DNA from: Trissonchulus latispiculum
Taxonomy: Eukaryota; Nematoda; Enoplea; Enoplida; Ironidae
DNA length: 64,000 bases
Assembly: GCA_030248195.1 (NCBI GenBank)
Contig: JASAND010028104.1
Location: 1-64,000, forward strand
Direction: 5' to 3'
Both the position numbers and the translations under genes were made by a program. Shown here in pieces: positions 48,301 to 58,399 of this stretch; position 1 is the stretch's first letter; each line of letters starts with the position of its first letter. Under the pieces are notes generated by a model. The model ran no database searches. It saw nothing but the letters and a program-made list of their open reading frames with translations, and was not told the DNA's origin.

Positions 48301-48600
48301 ATATTTGGCCGAGGATTTGCGGGGGTGGTGGGAAAGCTCTGGAAATCTCGGTAGGGGAGTCGCCGAAATTTAACGCTTTGGTGCCCCCCAAACACACCTC
48401 TGTCGCAGAACTTCTAAAGGTGCTTCGGAAAAGCTACTATTTAAGTCAAATCTTGGGGATGGATGTTTCGATGATTCTGTGACAGACAATGGCGACATAG
48501 CTATGATAGGGGAGGGCCCACCAGATTGACAAATTTTGGCGACCTCTCCTCCCCCAACATCGAAGGCGCTGACTTTGGGAATTGCTGTACATCTGACCAA
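45350..48600. other. Interior of the 4.2-kb element: nested repeats, no gene
   Basis: It contains AGTCTCGGACATGTCCGAGAC-like units (45.4-45.7 kb), GGGCCGG-rich patches (46.13-46.27 and 47.25-47.57 kb), a fragment of the TTAA element family (46364-46862) and G-rich stretches. Reading frames here are repeat-derived. Confidence 0.6.
46364..46862. mobile_element. Diverged fragment of the TTAA element family
   Basis: It matches 16024-16520 over its length (for example GCGATTATTTTGTTTTGAACAT and GGACATTTTTCTTGGTTTGAGC). The terminal repeats are missing. Confidence 0.8.
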
Positions 48601-49130
48601 ATTTTTCCGAAAAGCTGAATTATCTCATTAATCTCAAAACGTATTGATATTTTGGAGGTATGTATTTTCCAAGCTTCGATGAATCTTTCAACATATTTGC
48701 CAGCTTTCGACGATACTTTTCATTCATTTTCAAACTTTCGAGACATGTGCCAATTTTCGAGAGAATTTCTGAGACATTTGTAAACATCGAGACTTTTTCT
48801 AGTTTTCTGAGACATTCGCAAACTTTCGAGACATTTGTAGAATTTCGGGACTTCTAACTTTCGAGACATTCGACTTTCGAGACATTTGAGGACTTTCGAG
48901 ACTATTATTTCGAGACATTATTTCACAATGTCTCGAAATATTTTAGGAAAGTCTCGAAACATTTTCCAAATGTCTCGAAATATTTTGAAAAAGTCTCGAA
49001 AGTTTGCGTTTATCTCAAAAATTTGTCTCGGAAATATGGAAAACTTTCTCGAAATATTTCGAGACAAAAAACTAAGTTTCTGAGACACCTTCTGCACTTT
49101 CCGTGAGTTATAACGTGACATACCCATAAT

Positions 49131-49568
49131 ACGGACTTTTCAATGTAATTGACTGGTCAGAAATGAGACAGTCTACGCTTGACCACATGGAGTAGCCTAA
49201 GTTTTTGATTGGACCAGTTTTATCGATTTCAGTTAATTGTGCCCTATCCTTTTTAGCACTTGGGACCTAATAAATAAAAAACAAGAGGTCAGATCAATAA
49301 AAGTATCTGTTGTATCAATTTTAAATTCAATCTTGTTAAGATCTGAACGAGGAAGGGCTATAGTGCAGGGGACTTCAACCAATTGCGAGCTTACAACATC
49401 TTCATGAACAGGAACTGGAACATTCCATTCAAGCAGCTTATCCCCACATGTAGCCATTAGAAATTTGTTTTTTCGTACTTTTTTCTTAGTTTTATACCTT
49501 TTCTTAGCAGGTGCTTTATTCTTGGATGCTACTTTTATCTTGGGTTCGCTATATTCCTTGCTTCGCAA
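49131..49568 (-). pseudogene. Polinton-type capsid-like protein, N-terminal part
   Basis: It begins with a basic stretch (KKRYKTKKKVRKNKF) and continues through VPVHEDVVSSQLVEV and DTTDTFIDLTSCFLFIRSQ. After a frame change near 49245 it reads on to GYSMWSSVDCLIS and up to the inserted element at 49130. The coding sequence resumes at 44898-44853 and again at about 35455. The expected product is the capsid-like protein described at 34558-35455. Confidence 0.6.
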
Positions 49569-49752
49569 TTAATTTGCTTAAACTTTATTGGAAACATTTT
49601 CGTTTCTAAAACGATAATGTGACACTTTTAAGCTTTTAAAATAATTTCCACCAACCCCATTTCTTCACTTGTTACTAACTAGCTCTGCAGGTCAGAAATA
49701 GATTTTATAGGTTCAATTTTATCGATTATACTTTGGCGAGTTGTGTGATAAA

Positions 49753-49980
49753 CTAGCGTGCTGGGCTGGTATTCAGAACGAGCAATGCATATAGTGGCAC
49801 ATAGTTTCCATTGAAAATTTGCTCAATAAACTCTACCTGAATAATAAGCCATTCATCAGTAGGTAGAACGACTCTTTGCAGTGCTATCTGACTTGCTTCC
49901 ACAGGCGTAGCAAGCTGAATTTTAATATTATTAAGTGGTTTCACTATAGTTACAAATTCCATTTTCTTAGTTAAACACAT
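49753..49980 (-). CDS. Small unrecognised protein, Polinton-like element
   Basis: 75 residues. The ATG lies inside the last codons of the TBP-like gene in another frame. It comes before the capsid-like gene. Predicted strand-rich, no motif recognised. Confidence 0.4.
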   Translation of the reverse strand: MCLTKKMEFVTIVKPLNNIKIQLATPVEASQIALQRVVLPTDEWLIIQVEFIEQIFNGNYVPLYALLVLNTSPAR

Positions 49981-50499
49981 TACTTGGTTTTATAACCTTT
50001 ACCAATTCCTTGTATGAGCGACGTAGTTGCTCTAGTGATTTAGCTCCAGTAATTACACATTTTCCACCATAAAAACCTTAGCTACAAAAGCTACCCGCCT
50101 TTAGCTCCAGAGTAATTACAGGAAATGTTTATGGTGTAAAATTTAAAAATATAGTTGTGCCTCAAGTAGCTATATATCCAAGACTAATCGAGCTTTTGAT
50201 CTATGTCACAAGTACCTACAATATTTTGTATTTTAATCTCCCATGGCTGCACACTATATCCTAACCTAATCAAAAATTAGCACACTCTTAAGAGTTTCAT
50301 ATGTTTTATTAACAGTTGGTTATAGCTACCAATTGGCACCAAGACAGACAATACGACCATTACTAAATATCTGACAAGTACAAGACAATTTCAATGTAGC
50401 AGCACTAAAGCGTTTTGGATTATATTTTACATAAGGTAAACTGTACAAATCTATATTACATTTAAAGTCAGTTGACACTATTACATTGACTATATTCAT
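49967..50499 (-). pseudogene. TBP-like gene, minus-strand Polinton copy
   Basis: The first 59 codons are open from the ATG at 50499 and read like repeat 1 of a TATA-binding protein. They contain MNIVNVIVSTDFKCNIDLY, KYNPKRFSAATLKL and TCQIFSNGRIVC. A stop follows near 50320. Repeat 2 is still visible in other frames (KIQNIVGTCDI near 50220, GKCVITGAKSLEQLRRSYKE near 50050) and ends at 49967. It is disabled by several lesions. The NADAR frame precedes it with overlap and a small frame follows with overlap. Confidence 0.7.
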
Positions 50500-51292
50500 T
50501 TTTAATACGTGTCATTGATTGTCCAAGTACATTTTCTCCAGGCCAGTCGTTTATATTTATAACCCTTTCGTCGTTAATGTCCAGCCCAATAGCCCAGTAA
50601 TTATCATATCTAGAGGCTTCAGCCATGATACAATCCTTAGTCGCTATTAAAAAATCCCGTAGTCGCCCACTTTGAGCAAACTTTGCTCGAAGTCCCGTAA
50701 GCATGAAATTTTCAGCAACAGCCATCCACTTATCGTTATCAAAATTCTCTTGGCAAGTTGTTTATAAAGGCGAGGTAACTTGGCTTTGATAATTTCGCGA
50801 TAGGTATACAAATCATTAAAGTCAGTTGTAACAATTAAATTGACAATATTCCTTTCTAACACGTGTCAATAATTGTCCAAGGACATTTTCTTCAGGCCAG
50901 TCATATATATTTATAACCCTTTCGTCACTAATGTCTAGTCCAATCCCCCAATAGCTGTCATAGAGGCTTCAGCAATGATACAATCTTTAGTCTCTATAGT
51001 CTCTATCCAAAGATTTCATTGTCGTTCATTTTGAGCAAACTTCGCTCGCAAACCCATGAGCATGACATCTTCAGCAACAACCATCCACTTATCTTTATCG
51101 AAATTCTTGATTCTCTTGGCAAGTTGTTTGTGCGCGCGAGGCTTTTATAATCTCGCGATAGGTATACAAATCACTAAAGAACTTGGCTTTCTCACTTTGA
51201 TAGTACTGTTCAACACAGTTGTATTCAACGCCTCCTAATGTAAAAGGCGTGATGTGAAAATTACTAAATGGTGACCAACCAGAATGAAACAC
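50468..51292 (-). pseudogene. NADAR-domain protein, minus-strand Polinton copy, with internal tandem duplication
   Basis: It starts near 51292 with HSGWSPFSNFH and EYNCVEQYYQSEKAKFF. The C-terminal half (LRAKFAQSGRLRDFLIATKD, EASRYDNYWAIGLD, WPGENVLGQ) ends at 50468. The middle to C-terminal part occurs twice. The first, degraded pass runs to about 50830 and includes the TBP start (NIVNLIVTTDF), and then the NADAR sequence resumes at NDLYTYREII. The signature Glu (in CVEQYYQSEKA) and Trp-containing motif match YbiA-like NADAR enzymes. Frameshifted. Confidence 0.65.
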
Positions 51293-51591
51293 AAAAGCTG
51301 TTCAAACTTGGGAGCACCTAGAGGTCGCTGTGGACTAAATTTAGCTTGCGTTATGAAATATCTCACCAAGTCATACAAATTTGAACCAACTGTGTTGTCA
51401 GGGTAAATAACTCTACCATTGCTATCTGTACCTACATTAACATGCTGTAAGAGCAGAGACGCTTTATTGCGTTTAGGAAAAAGTAGAACCAAGCTAGGTT
51501 TTTCATCTTCAACTAACTTCACAACAGGTTGAATCGCCGCTGGTGCAGTCTTTACTGGAGAGGAAGGATCAAGAGCTAATCGTTTAGCCAT
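51235..51591 (-). CDS. Conserved small Polinton protein, minus-strand copy
   Basis: It begins MAKRLALDPSSPVK and includes NGRVIYPDNTVGSN and APKFEQLL. The first 85 or so residues match the plus-strand copy at 62682. The C-terminus is altered by a frameshift near 51300. It belongs to a group of short proteins seen near capsid genes in Polinton-like elements. Function unknown. Confidence 0.55.
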   Translation of the reverse strand: MAKRLALDPSSPVKTAPAAIQPVVKLVEDEKPSLVLLFPKRNKASLLLQHVNVGTDSNGRVIYPDNTVGSNLYDLVRYFITQAKFSPQRPLGAPKFEQLLCFILVGHHLVIFTSRLLH

Positions 51592-51619
51592 TTTAGCATA
51601 ACGTCAAGCAATGTATGTA

Positions 51620-51874
51620 CTAATTGAATCCTTTTAAGGATTCTCTGTTTAGTAGCAATTGATACTTTCTTATCAGCCAGAGAATATCCTGTTTGAAGTT
51701 TCTCAGCTTGGATATATCTGACTTCTGTAGCGCAAAATCACCATACAATGCATTGAATGCAATTTCTGCGAAAGCAGTAATTAGATCTTTACTGCAAGAT
51801 GACACAGTTGCATCTACAACTGCTTGTGGTGCTGATTTCAAAAATGTTAAGGTATGTATATACTTTTGAGCCAT
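51620..51874 (-). CDS. Conserved small Polinton protein, minus-strand copy
   Basis: 84 residues with SCSKDLITAFAEIAFNALYG, matching the plus-strand copy at 62410. The C-terminus diverges by frameshift (LNRESLKGFN). Short proteins of this type accompany capsid and ATPase genes in Polintons; the role is unknown. Confidence 0.55.
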   Translation of the reverse strand: MAQKYIHTLTFLKSAPQAVVDATVSSCSKDLITAFAEIAFNALYGDFALQKSDISKLRNFKQDILWLIRKYQLLLNRESLKGFN

Positions 51875-51999
51875 CCTTTGTTTTCAATTAAAAACATTGA
51901 CCTCTTATATTCTTTGAAGGTAGGCATAAGGTTTCTCTTTGGCTAATGTTCCACTAAGTACTCTTAATTTTGGATCACTAGTACATGGTTTCAGATTAA

Positions 52000-54660
52000 G
52001 TAGGGCCATTTCAGACTCTTAGGGCCATTTCATAAAAAAGCGCTTAAACGGCTTAGCTTAAAAGTGAATTTATTTATGAAAAAGGTGGTCGGCTTAAACG
52101 GCTTAAATGGCTTAAGTGGCTTAAACGGCTTAAATTTAAACCGTTTAAGCCGACCCTTTTCATAAATAACCATCGGCTTAAACTTTAAGCCGAATCCTTT
52201 TCATAAAAAACACACCGGCTTAAAAATGCAGTGGCTTAAAATTAAGCCGTTTAAGCCAATCTCCTTTTCATAAATAATTTTAGTTTAAGCCGTTTAAGCC
52301 GATTGCTTAAATTCAGTTCAAATTGCCTGATTTTTAAGCCGCGTAGAATCACCGCGCTTAAACGGCTTAAACCATGGTAGTAGTAATATTAAAACGTTCA
52401 TAACTTCCTTAATACTTGGAGTACGCCAATGATATTTATATCAAAGTGAAGCTCACAGAATGGAGAATTCAATGGCGTTATTGGCATGCTTTTTACTACT
52501 GGTGAGTATTTAAAAACAGCCTCAACCCTGATAAATAACCTTCTTGTTATAAGATTAACAGTTAATACAGCTTATTCAAGTCAAAAAATACTTTTTGCTT
52601 ACTTAACTCAGTTGATTTTATGCTTATATTACTGATACATGCATTCTCCAGCTTACATCTTTGTTAATGCTGCACTGCAATGCAATGCTGTACCCTTAGC
52701 ATACCCACTTCTTGAGTCAGACCCGAAATCTTTTGTGTCACGATCCTTGGGTGGAATACTCTCTCATCCATCCCTTACTTTTCTTTGGTCCGCTCTGGAT
52801 TATTTCCGATATCCAATGTTAAAGTGTAGCGCTGCACACCAGTTTTTGAGTCAGGGAACGATATTCTGCTGAAAGTTTGTAAATTTATTCGTTTTTATAA
52901 TTCCCTCATCAAAAACAATCCGATTTGATTTATAGTGGATTGCACTTAAGATCTGTAGTAGTCCGTCAGTAGTCACAACAAACTAATGATCTATACTGAA
53001 CTCCGACATGGAGAAATGATGAAACAGAACTCACTAAGACAGATGTCAAGTATGCAGATTTGTCCTCAGGTCATTGTGGTACTTATATTCGACAATTTTC
53101 AGTTTTCAAATGAGTTTTCTTGGTAATCCTTACTTTGGTAACTTTGGTAACTTTGGTAAAAGTTTTTGCTGCTCAGTCGTATATTAAATTTTTATTTTCA
53201 ATTTTTAAAAATGAACCTGAAACGAGAGGGCCAAAAACAAACTCCGCAGCTGAGCCTGGTTCTTACAGTGGGCATCTACATGAGACATCACTAAGGTCCC
53301 TAATTTCCGATTGTGCTGCCCGAGGTTATACCAATTTTACTGACTGTGGCTTTCACCAACTGACCTAAACTTTTTTCAATCTGTAGAGACCTGTAATGGA
53401 CAGTCTGCTTCTTATCTGCTAACCTATGGCTAGCAGTTTCTAGTACAAGTAGAAGAACAATTTTCTAGTGCCAGCCACAGCCACGTTTTAATTTACGCAG
53501 AACTATTAAGAATTAGACGTTATAGCAGAATCCTACCAAACAACTATCAGAAATTCTACTTAATTTTTGAATTTTTACACATATAGAATCCAATTGCAGT
53601 ACATCCCGTCCGCTCACCCAAAATGGGCCGATATTACCGTAAATACCTCAGTGCCATTAAATTTCATTCTAATGCAATATTTGACCTAGGAAAAGCAGTT
53701 ACATTCTAAAAAATATAAAATTAAAAAATTGAAGCTAATTTTTCCCCAACACTTTCATTTAAACACAAACTCATTTTGGGTGGGCGACGGGATGTAGGTA
53801 CTGTGTTTGGATTCATTAAATATGATTGTATAAGTGCATAATGTCTATACATAAGTATATGATTTTCTTTTCCAGTGTAAATGTTCCGAACTTGTAGTTC
53901 CTGGCCATTATATACAAGTATCCTACAGATCAAGGAAAACTTAAGCCAATTTGTTTTTAAAATTTTGTACAATAGAAGGCATTTGGATTGTTTTTGATGA
54001 GTGGATCATGAAGACGAATAAATTTGCAGACTTTTTGGCAAGGCGTTTCTTTTGAAGCCAGAAATGATTGCCTTTCTTTAGCTTTCCCACACTCAGAGAA
54101 GTCCTTGCTCAAAAATTATTTTTGTGGTATTACATATGCAATTCAAACAGTAGAATTATACGTCAGAAATATTTCATTTTGACTTAATGAACATATCCTA
54201 GCTTTAAAATCATATAAAAATTATTGCTGAACTCCAAGAACTGAAGAAATTACAGACTTTAAAAGTTTGGTGCACATTCGAACGAGTATTGTAAATGGTG
54301 TAGGATATAAGCTACAATAAAGCAGGAAGTTCATTTGCTTTAATATTATTAATAGGTAGTCAAAAGACTTTCATAAATAATAGGCTTAAACGGCTTAGCT
54401 TAAACGACTTAGCTTAAATGGCTTAAAAATCCTTTTCATAAATAATCGGCTTAATCGGCTTAAATCCTACAATAATACTATTAATACTTAAATCTTTAAA
54501 TTAAGCCGTTTAAGCTAAGCCGTTTAAGCCGCCTAAGCCGTTTAAGCCGTTTAAGCCATTTAAGCCAATTATTTATGAAAGGGAATTTTTAAGTCATTTA
54601 AGCTTTTTAAGCTAAACCGTTTAAGTTAAGCCGTTTAAGCTTTTTATGAAAAGGCCCTTA
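52000..54660. mobile_element. Inverted-repeat element built from GCTTAAACG units, inside the ATPase gene
   Basis: The termini TTAGGGCCATTTCATAAAAA and (inverted) CTAAGGGCCTTTTCATAAAAA are followed on both sides by many GGCTTAAACGGCTTAA-like units (52035-52380, 54380-54655). Further inward, 52870-52935 pairs with 53968-54030. About 35 bp of the ATPase coding sequence (TTTTGGATCACTA...TTTCAGATTAAG) is present on both sides. No transposase is recognised. Confidence 0.7.
53585..53815. repeat. Small inverted repeat inside the GCTTAAACG element
   Basis: GAATCCAATTGCAGTACATC...CACCCAAAATGGG at the left pairs with CATTTTGGGTGGGCGACGGG...TTTGGATTC at the right. It is probably a nested MITE or the centre of the fold-back. 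Confidence 0.55.
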
Positions 54661-55336
54661 GTTTTGGATCACTACCCGGTTTCAGATTTAAGCACCAAGT
54701 ATCCAAATGATTCTTTTGTTGCCATTTCAAAGGCGTCAGGTAGGAAATCTTTTTTGCTGGGAAACATCTGTCTACCAATTGTCTCAATCATCGACACATC
54801 TCGATAGTTGGGAAATAGAACGATATACTGAGCATTTCGTGTAACTGTGCGCATGTATTTTGATTCAAAGTACAAGTTCTGGACAACAAATATTGTGCTG
54901 ACGTTTACATGTCTCATTTTAGTAAACAGGTGAGTGATTTGTTTGTCTCATACTTCGGTCATCAGATCATCCAATATAAGCAAAGTATCCTTCTCAGGCA
55001 ACTCGTCGGGGAATCCTTCATGCAAACTAGCTGGTATATCTTTATAATTTTCTTGAAGCATGCTGTAACAAAGCATTATATTTGATGGCATTGGATCTAT
55101 CAGCTTATCTTTTATCATATCAATCACCCATTTGGTTTTCCCTGAACCAGTCATTCCGCTAACAATCATTGTAAAAGGCGCATAAAATTTAAAAATGGGT
55201 TCCTTCATATCATGTGACTTTAAATGTCATGCAAGCTTTGTCGATGCTTGAATTCTGTATTGCAATGAGTACACTTATACATGGTGAGGGTCTGTCTAAA
55301 TTATTCTGTTACTACTTTTATATTTTTCAAGCTGTG

Positions 55337-55540
55337 AGCCGTCAGCTGTAAGCCGTTAGCTGTAAGCCGTCAGCCGTAAGCCGTCAGCCGTAAGCCGTCA
55401 GCCGTAAACCGTCAGCTGTCAGTCGTCAGCAATAAGCCGTCAGCCGTCAGTCGTAAATCGTCAGCCGTAAGCCGTCAGCCGTAAGCCGTCAGCCGTAAGT
55501 CGTAAGCCGTCAGTCGTCAGCCGCAAACCGTCAGTCTCAG
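55337..55540. repeat. Degenerate 7/14-bp tandem array (AGCCGTCAGCCGTA)
   Basis: Many copies of AGCCGT(C/A)A units lie between the ATPase start and the integrase stop. The same repeat, inverted, lies at the equivalent place in the plus-strand copy (61510-61650). Confidence 0.85.
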
Positions 55541-56572
55541 CCACTGATGTCTTCCTCATCAACCCAAGAGTTTATCGATGAAGGATACCCTAACCATTTA
55601 ACAAGATATTGTACTTTTCCTTTATATTTTCGTTTTCGTAAAGCTTTTTCAACTTTATAAACATCATCAGTTTGTATAATTTTCTGTAATTGAGGCTCTT
55701 AAAAAGTTCCAATAATTTCTTCTTTACTTGCATCTTTTATTTTATAAACAACTGGATCGCTAGGAATTTGTTCACTAATTGAAAAGATTTCTCTTGTCCA
55801 CAATGGTAAATAACCTTTTTGAAAAACCCCTCGCTCTTTAGTAATCCTAACTGCAACACCCAGTTTAAACTTATAGTGTACTGTTCGATCTTTTGGGGGA
55901 AATAGTTTTGCTCTAACCTCATTTTCGTTCGTTTCATTAACCTCAACTGGTGCCATTCCTATACTTCGATGTTTTGAATGATTGTACGAGGTGACTAAAT
56001 CATGCAGTGCATCGAGATAGCGCCAAGCATTCGTTTGTGTAAAGTATTTGTAAATTTTCCCTTTCAGAGTTCTAATAATCCTCTCAGCAATTGCTGCCTT
56101 TGTAGCTGGATTTTGACTTGTATAGTAGTTAATACCTCTGTCAGTACAGTAAGTTTTAAACTTTGCATTCAAAAACTCACCACCTTTATCTGTCATCAAA
56201 TGCTAAGGTGTTCGCGGAATCTGAGAAAATGCAGCTAGAATAGTCTCTGGTTTTCTGTCTTTTACTGGAAATATCCACAAAAATTTGCTAAATGTATCTA
56301 TAACAACTAAAATATATTTAAAGCCATCATTCCACTTAGCTACACTAATATCGGCAAGATCCATTTGCCATAGATCATCTATTCCTTTAGTTACTGTTCG
56401 ACGACGCTTAAACTTTAGATAGCGCAGCTTATGCAGTGTTCAGGCTGCTTGACTCAGCAGCCATTCTTTGACTTCCCTTCTACTAACATTCAATCTTGCT
56501 GCTTTTGCAGCATTATAAAGGTTTTCGATGCTACTTAACGATCCTGGATTTTTCCTGCTGCGCCTCGGCGCA
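55537..56572 (-). pseudogene. Polinton integrase with chromodomain, minus-strand copy
   Basis: It reads from PGSLSSIENLYNAAKAARLN through LWQMDLADIS and YILVVIDTFSKFLW. After a stop it continues with LMTDKGGEF, the Glu-containing AERIIRTLKGKI, the C-terminal KHRSIGMAPVEVNE and PLWTREIFSI. The DDE acidic residues are present. A chromodomain (YLVKWLGYPSSINSWVDEEDI) ends at the stop at 55537. In-frame stops lie near 56205 and 55700. The first ten codons lie at 57406-57377, separated by an insertion of about 800 bp. Confidence 0.75.
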
Positions 56573-56573
56573 G
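56550..56573. other. Perfect hairpin at an insertion edge
   Basis: An 11-bp stem CCTGCTGCGCC with its complement and a 2-nt loop. It sits exactly where the integrase coding sequence is interrupted. It resembles the terminal hairpins of some mobile elements, but no CTRR end was found. Confidence 0.6.
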
Positions 56574-57376
56574 CAGGTCTACTATAATCGGTTTTAAAGT
56601 GCAGTTAACACAGCGGCAGTGATATTTATATTTCATCCTATAAAATACACATGCTATGTGTTGTGATTTTTCTCTACGTTGATGATATGCAAATTAGTCT
56701 TTTGTAGAAGAATAAGAACATCATTTAACTTTGATGGCTTGTACACAATTAGGAAACGAATGCAAAGGGACGAGGGCGCCCCCGCAAACTCTGGACCCGC
56801 CCGGGCACGCTCACACATGGGCCGGCGCCCCGCACGCACGCCGTCACGCCCGCTCGCAGCAGCCCCGAGCCCCCCGCCCCCCCCCCGACTATGAACATAA
56901 AAGTTTTCAGTTTTCAATTTCCTCGGCTCCGCAAACATTTTTTATGGCGGCACAAACAAAAACATTTGTTTGCAAAGTTTTACAGCATTCAAACTCGTAA
57001 TGAATGCATAATTTGTTATTACATATATTGTTGATACCTATTATCGTTCGCCATATACGTCTATAATATTGCCTTGTGTCAAACAGACTTGGGGAAAGGG
57101 ACTAAAGGAAATGTTAAAATATTGCAAAACAGGAACGTGACTTACAGAAATTGCAGTGTTCTAGGAAACCTCTACGTTCTAAGTTTGCAAACGGTAGTGC
57201 ATTTAAATTTGAACAAGGTTACTAAACGTGCAGTCCCGTGAAGCACAAAGCTTACGGTTAAGGCTAATACACTTTTTAGGCTACAACTATGCTCGCAGCA
57301 GGTCCATAGTTGCCAATGGGTAACTATTTCGTTCTGTTTAATTGTGCAAAAATCTAGATTAATTTTGCACACAACC
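56574..57376. mobile_element. Insertion in the integrase N-terminus, with a GC-rich core
   Basis: It separates codons 1-10 of the integrase (57406-57377) from the rest. In the plus-strand copy these parts are contiguous. The segment 56760-56890 is very GC-rich (CCCGCCCGGGCACGC, C9 run), unlike its surroundings. No protein recognised. Confidence 0.55.
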
Positions 57377-57438
57377 ATTGCTTGTTCAAACTATAATACA
57401 TTATATCCATACTTGCTTAACTTACACAATTAAAGTCT

Positions 57439-58290
57439 TTAATAGTTAAATTTATAATGACCATAAGCATAGCTAGATACACCATCGTCAAGTAAGTAAC
57501 GCTTATCGTCATAGCAAGGCAAACTAGTTTTGTTCAAATGTACACTATACAATTGACGCAAATTACTTCTAATCAAATTCATATGATGATACATAAAAGT
57601 GCGTTCTTGTAGAGTATTTACATAGTCAGCATGAGATATACATTTCTTTACAACATTCTTTTTTATGCCTTTAGCCCGTTTTTTATCAATACCATCACAC
57701 AGAAAACTATACATTTTGGCGCGCAGGCCACAAAATTCACTAATGGGACTACCAGCCGTCTCACCTTTCATTTTACCTAAAACCTTTTTGTTTTGGGTAG
57801 AATGAAGAAAATGAGATGGCGAGCAGTCACTTGCATCAAATAAGGAAATATCACGGTACATGTCTTTATATACATTATAGTCTGAATAGAATAGCATAAA
57901 GAATCAGTATCTGTAAACAATAACTTGACATTTTCACCATACTTAGTTACAATGTAGTTATAATGAAAATCATACATAAGGTATTTAGATAAATCAAGGA
58001 CACTAAACTCAACATAAATTGCTTTACATAACCTTACAGAAACTCTGTTCATAGATACAGCAACCAATTCTTCAGAAAATGTTACAGCACGATAAAATCT
58101 AGGCTTAGCAGTCAATTTTACAAATTTACGTTCAGTAGTTACAAGCTGTACAGATTGATATGCTCTTACATTTTCCATTGTCTTGCCGAAAACGGCATTG
58201 TTTAGCAACTTAAATAGGTCCTTCTCAATGTCACTTTTAGCATTTTTTCTCATTTCAGTGTTAAACTCAATATACGGTTTCATCCAAGGA
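57439..58290 (-). pseudogene. Protein-primed DNA polymerase B, C-terminal part, minus-strand copy
   Basis: It reads [20 protein letters not shown] and NNAVFGKTMENV, then the catalytic motif FTDTDSLCYSIQ, then a one-frame shift near 57885. It continues to KVLGKMKGETAG, EFCGLRAKMYS and a conserved C-terminus (DDGVSSYAYGHYKFNY). This is the B-family polymerase of Mavericks/Polintons, expected to copy the element by protein priming. Only the palm-to-thumb part is present; the exonuclease and N-terminal domains are missing at the junction with the plus-strand copy. Confidence 0.75.
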
Positions 58291-58399
58291 CGTTAATTGA
58301 ATCGAAGAACTCGGTGAACATGAGTCACTTTGAGACCGAATTGAAGATACAAGCGCAGGTTTCGATAATGGACAATGTACTTGGTTTTGAGACGGAGGT

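Larger units (their letters stand above)
44904..49125. mobile_element. 4.2-kb inverted-repeat element with TCTCGAAAGTTT arrays
   Basis: The ends are inverted copies beginning GGGTATGTCACGTTATAA and pairing for about 45 bp. It is flanked by ATAAT at 44899-44903 and 49126-49130. Both ends carry long arrays of degenerate TCTCGAAAGTTT-type units (44936-45330, 48690-49090). The interior (45.35-48.6 kb) is a mixture of other repeats and has no recognised transposase. It interrupts the capsid-like coding sequence exactly at the ATAAT. Superfamily not determined. Confidence 0.8.
51905..55282 (-). pseudogene. Packaging-type ATPase with N-terminal C2H2 finger, interrupted by an insertion
   Basis: The reading starts at the ATG at 55282 with a C2H2 finger signature (C-x2-C-x12-H, EFKHRQSLH). 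A single-base lesion precedes the ATPase. FKFYAPF leads into Walker A GMTGSGKTKW (near 55145) and Walker B TLLILDDLM (near 54970). Sensor-type segments VSTIFVVQNLYF and VLFPNYRDVSMI lie at 54917-54672. The frame then breaks at the 2.6-kb insertion (about 52000-54660). The last codons (AKEKPYAYLQRI) are at 51940-51905. It belongs to the FtsK/HerA-like ATPases thought to package DNA in Polintons and related viruses. Not functional as it stands. Confidence 0.75.

Noticed and set aside
55337..55540. CRISPR array
   Set aside because: The units are contiguous 7/14-bp repeats without unique spacers, and the DNA is eukaryotic.
56550..56573. Helitron terminus
   Set aside because: The hairpin is Helitron-like, but no CTRR end or matching 5' TC end could be assigned.
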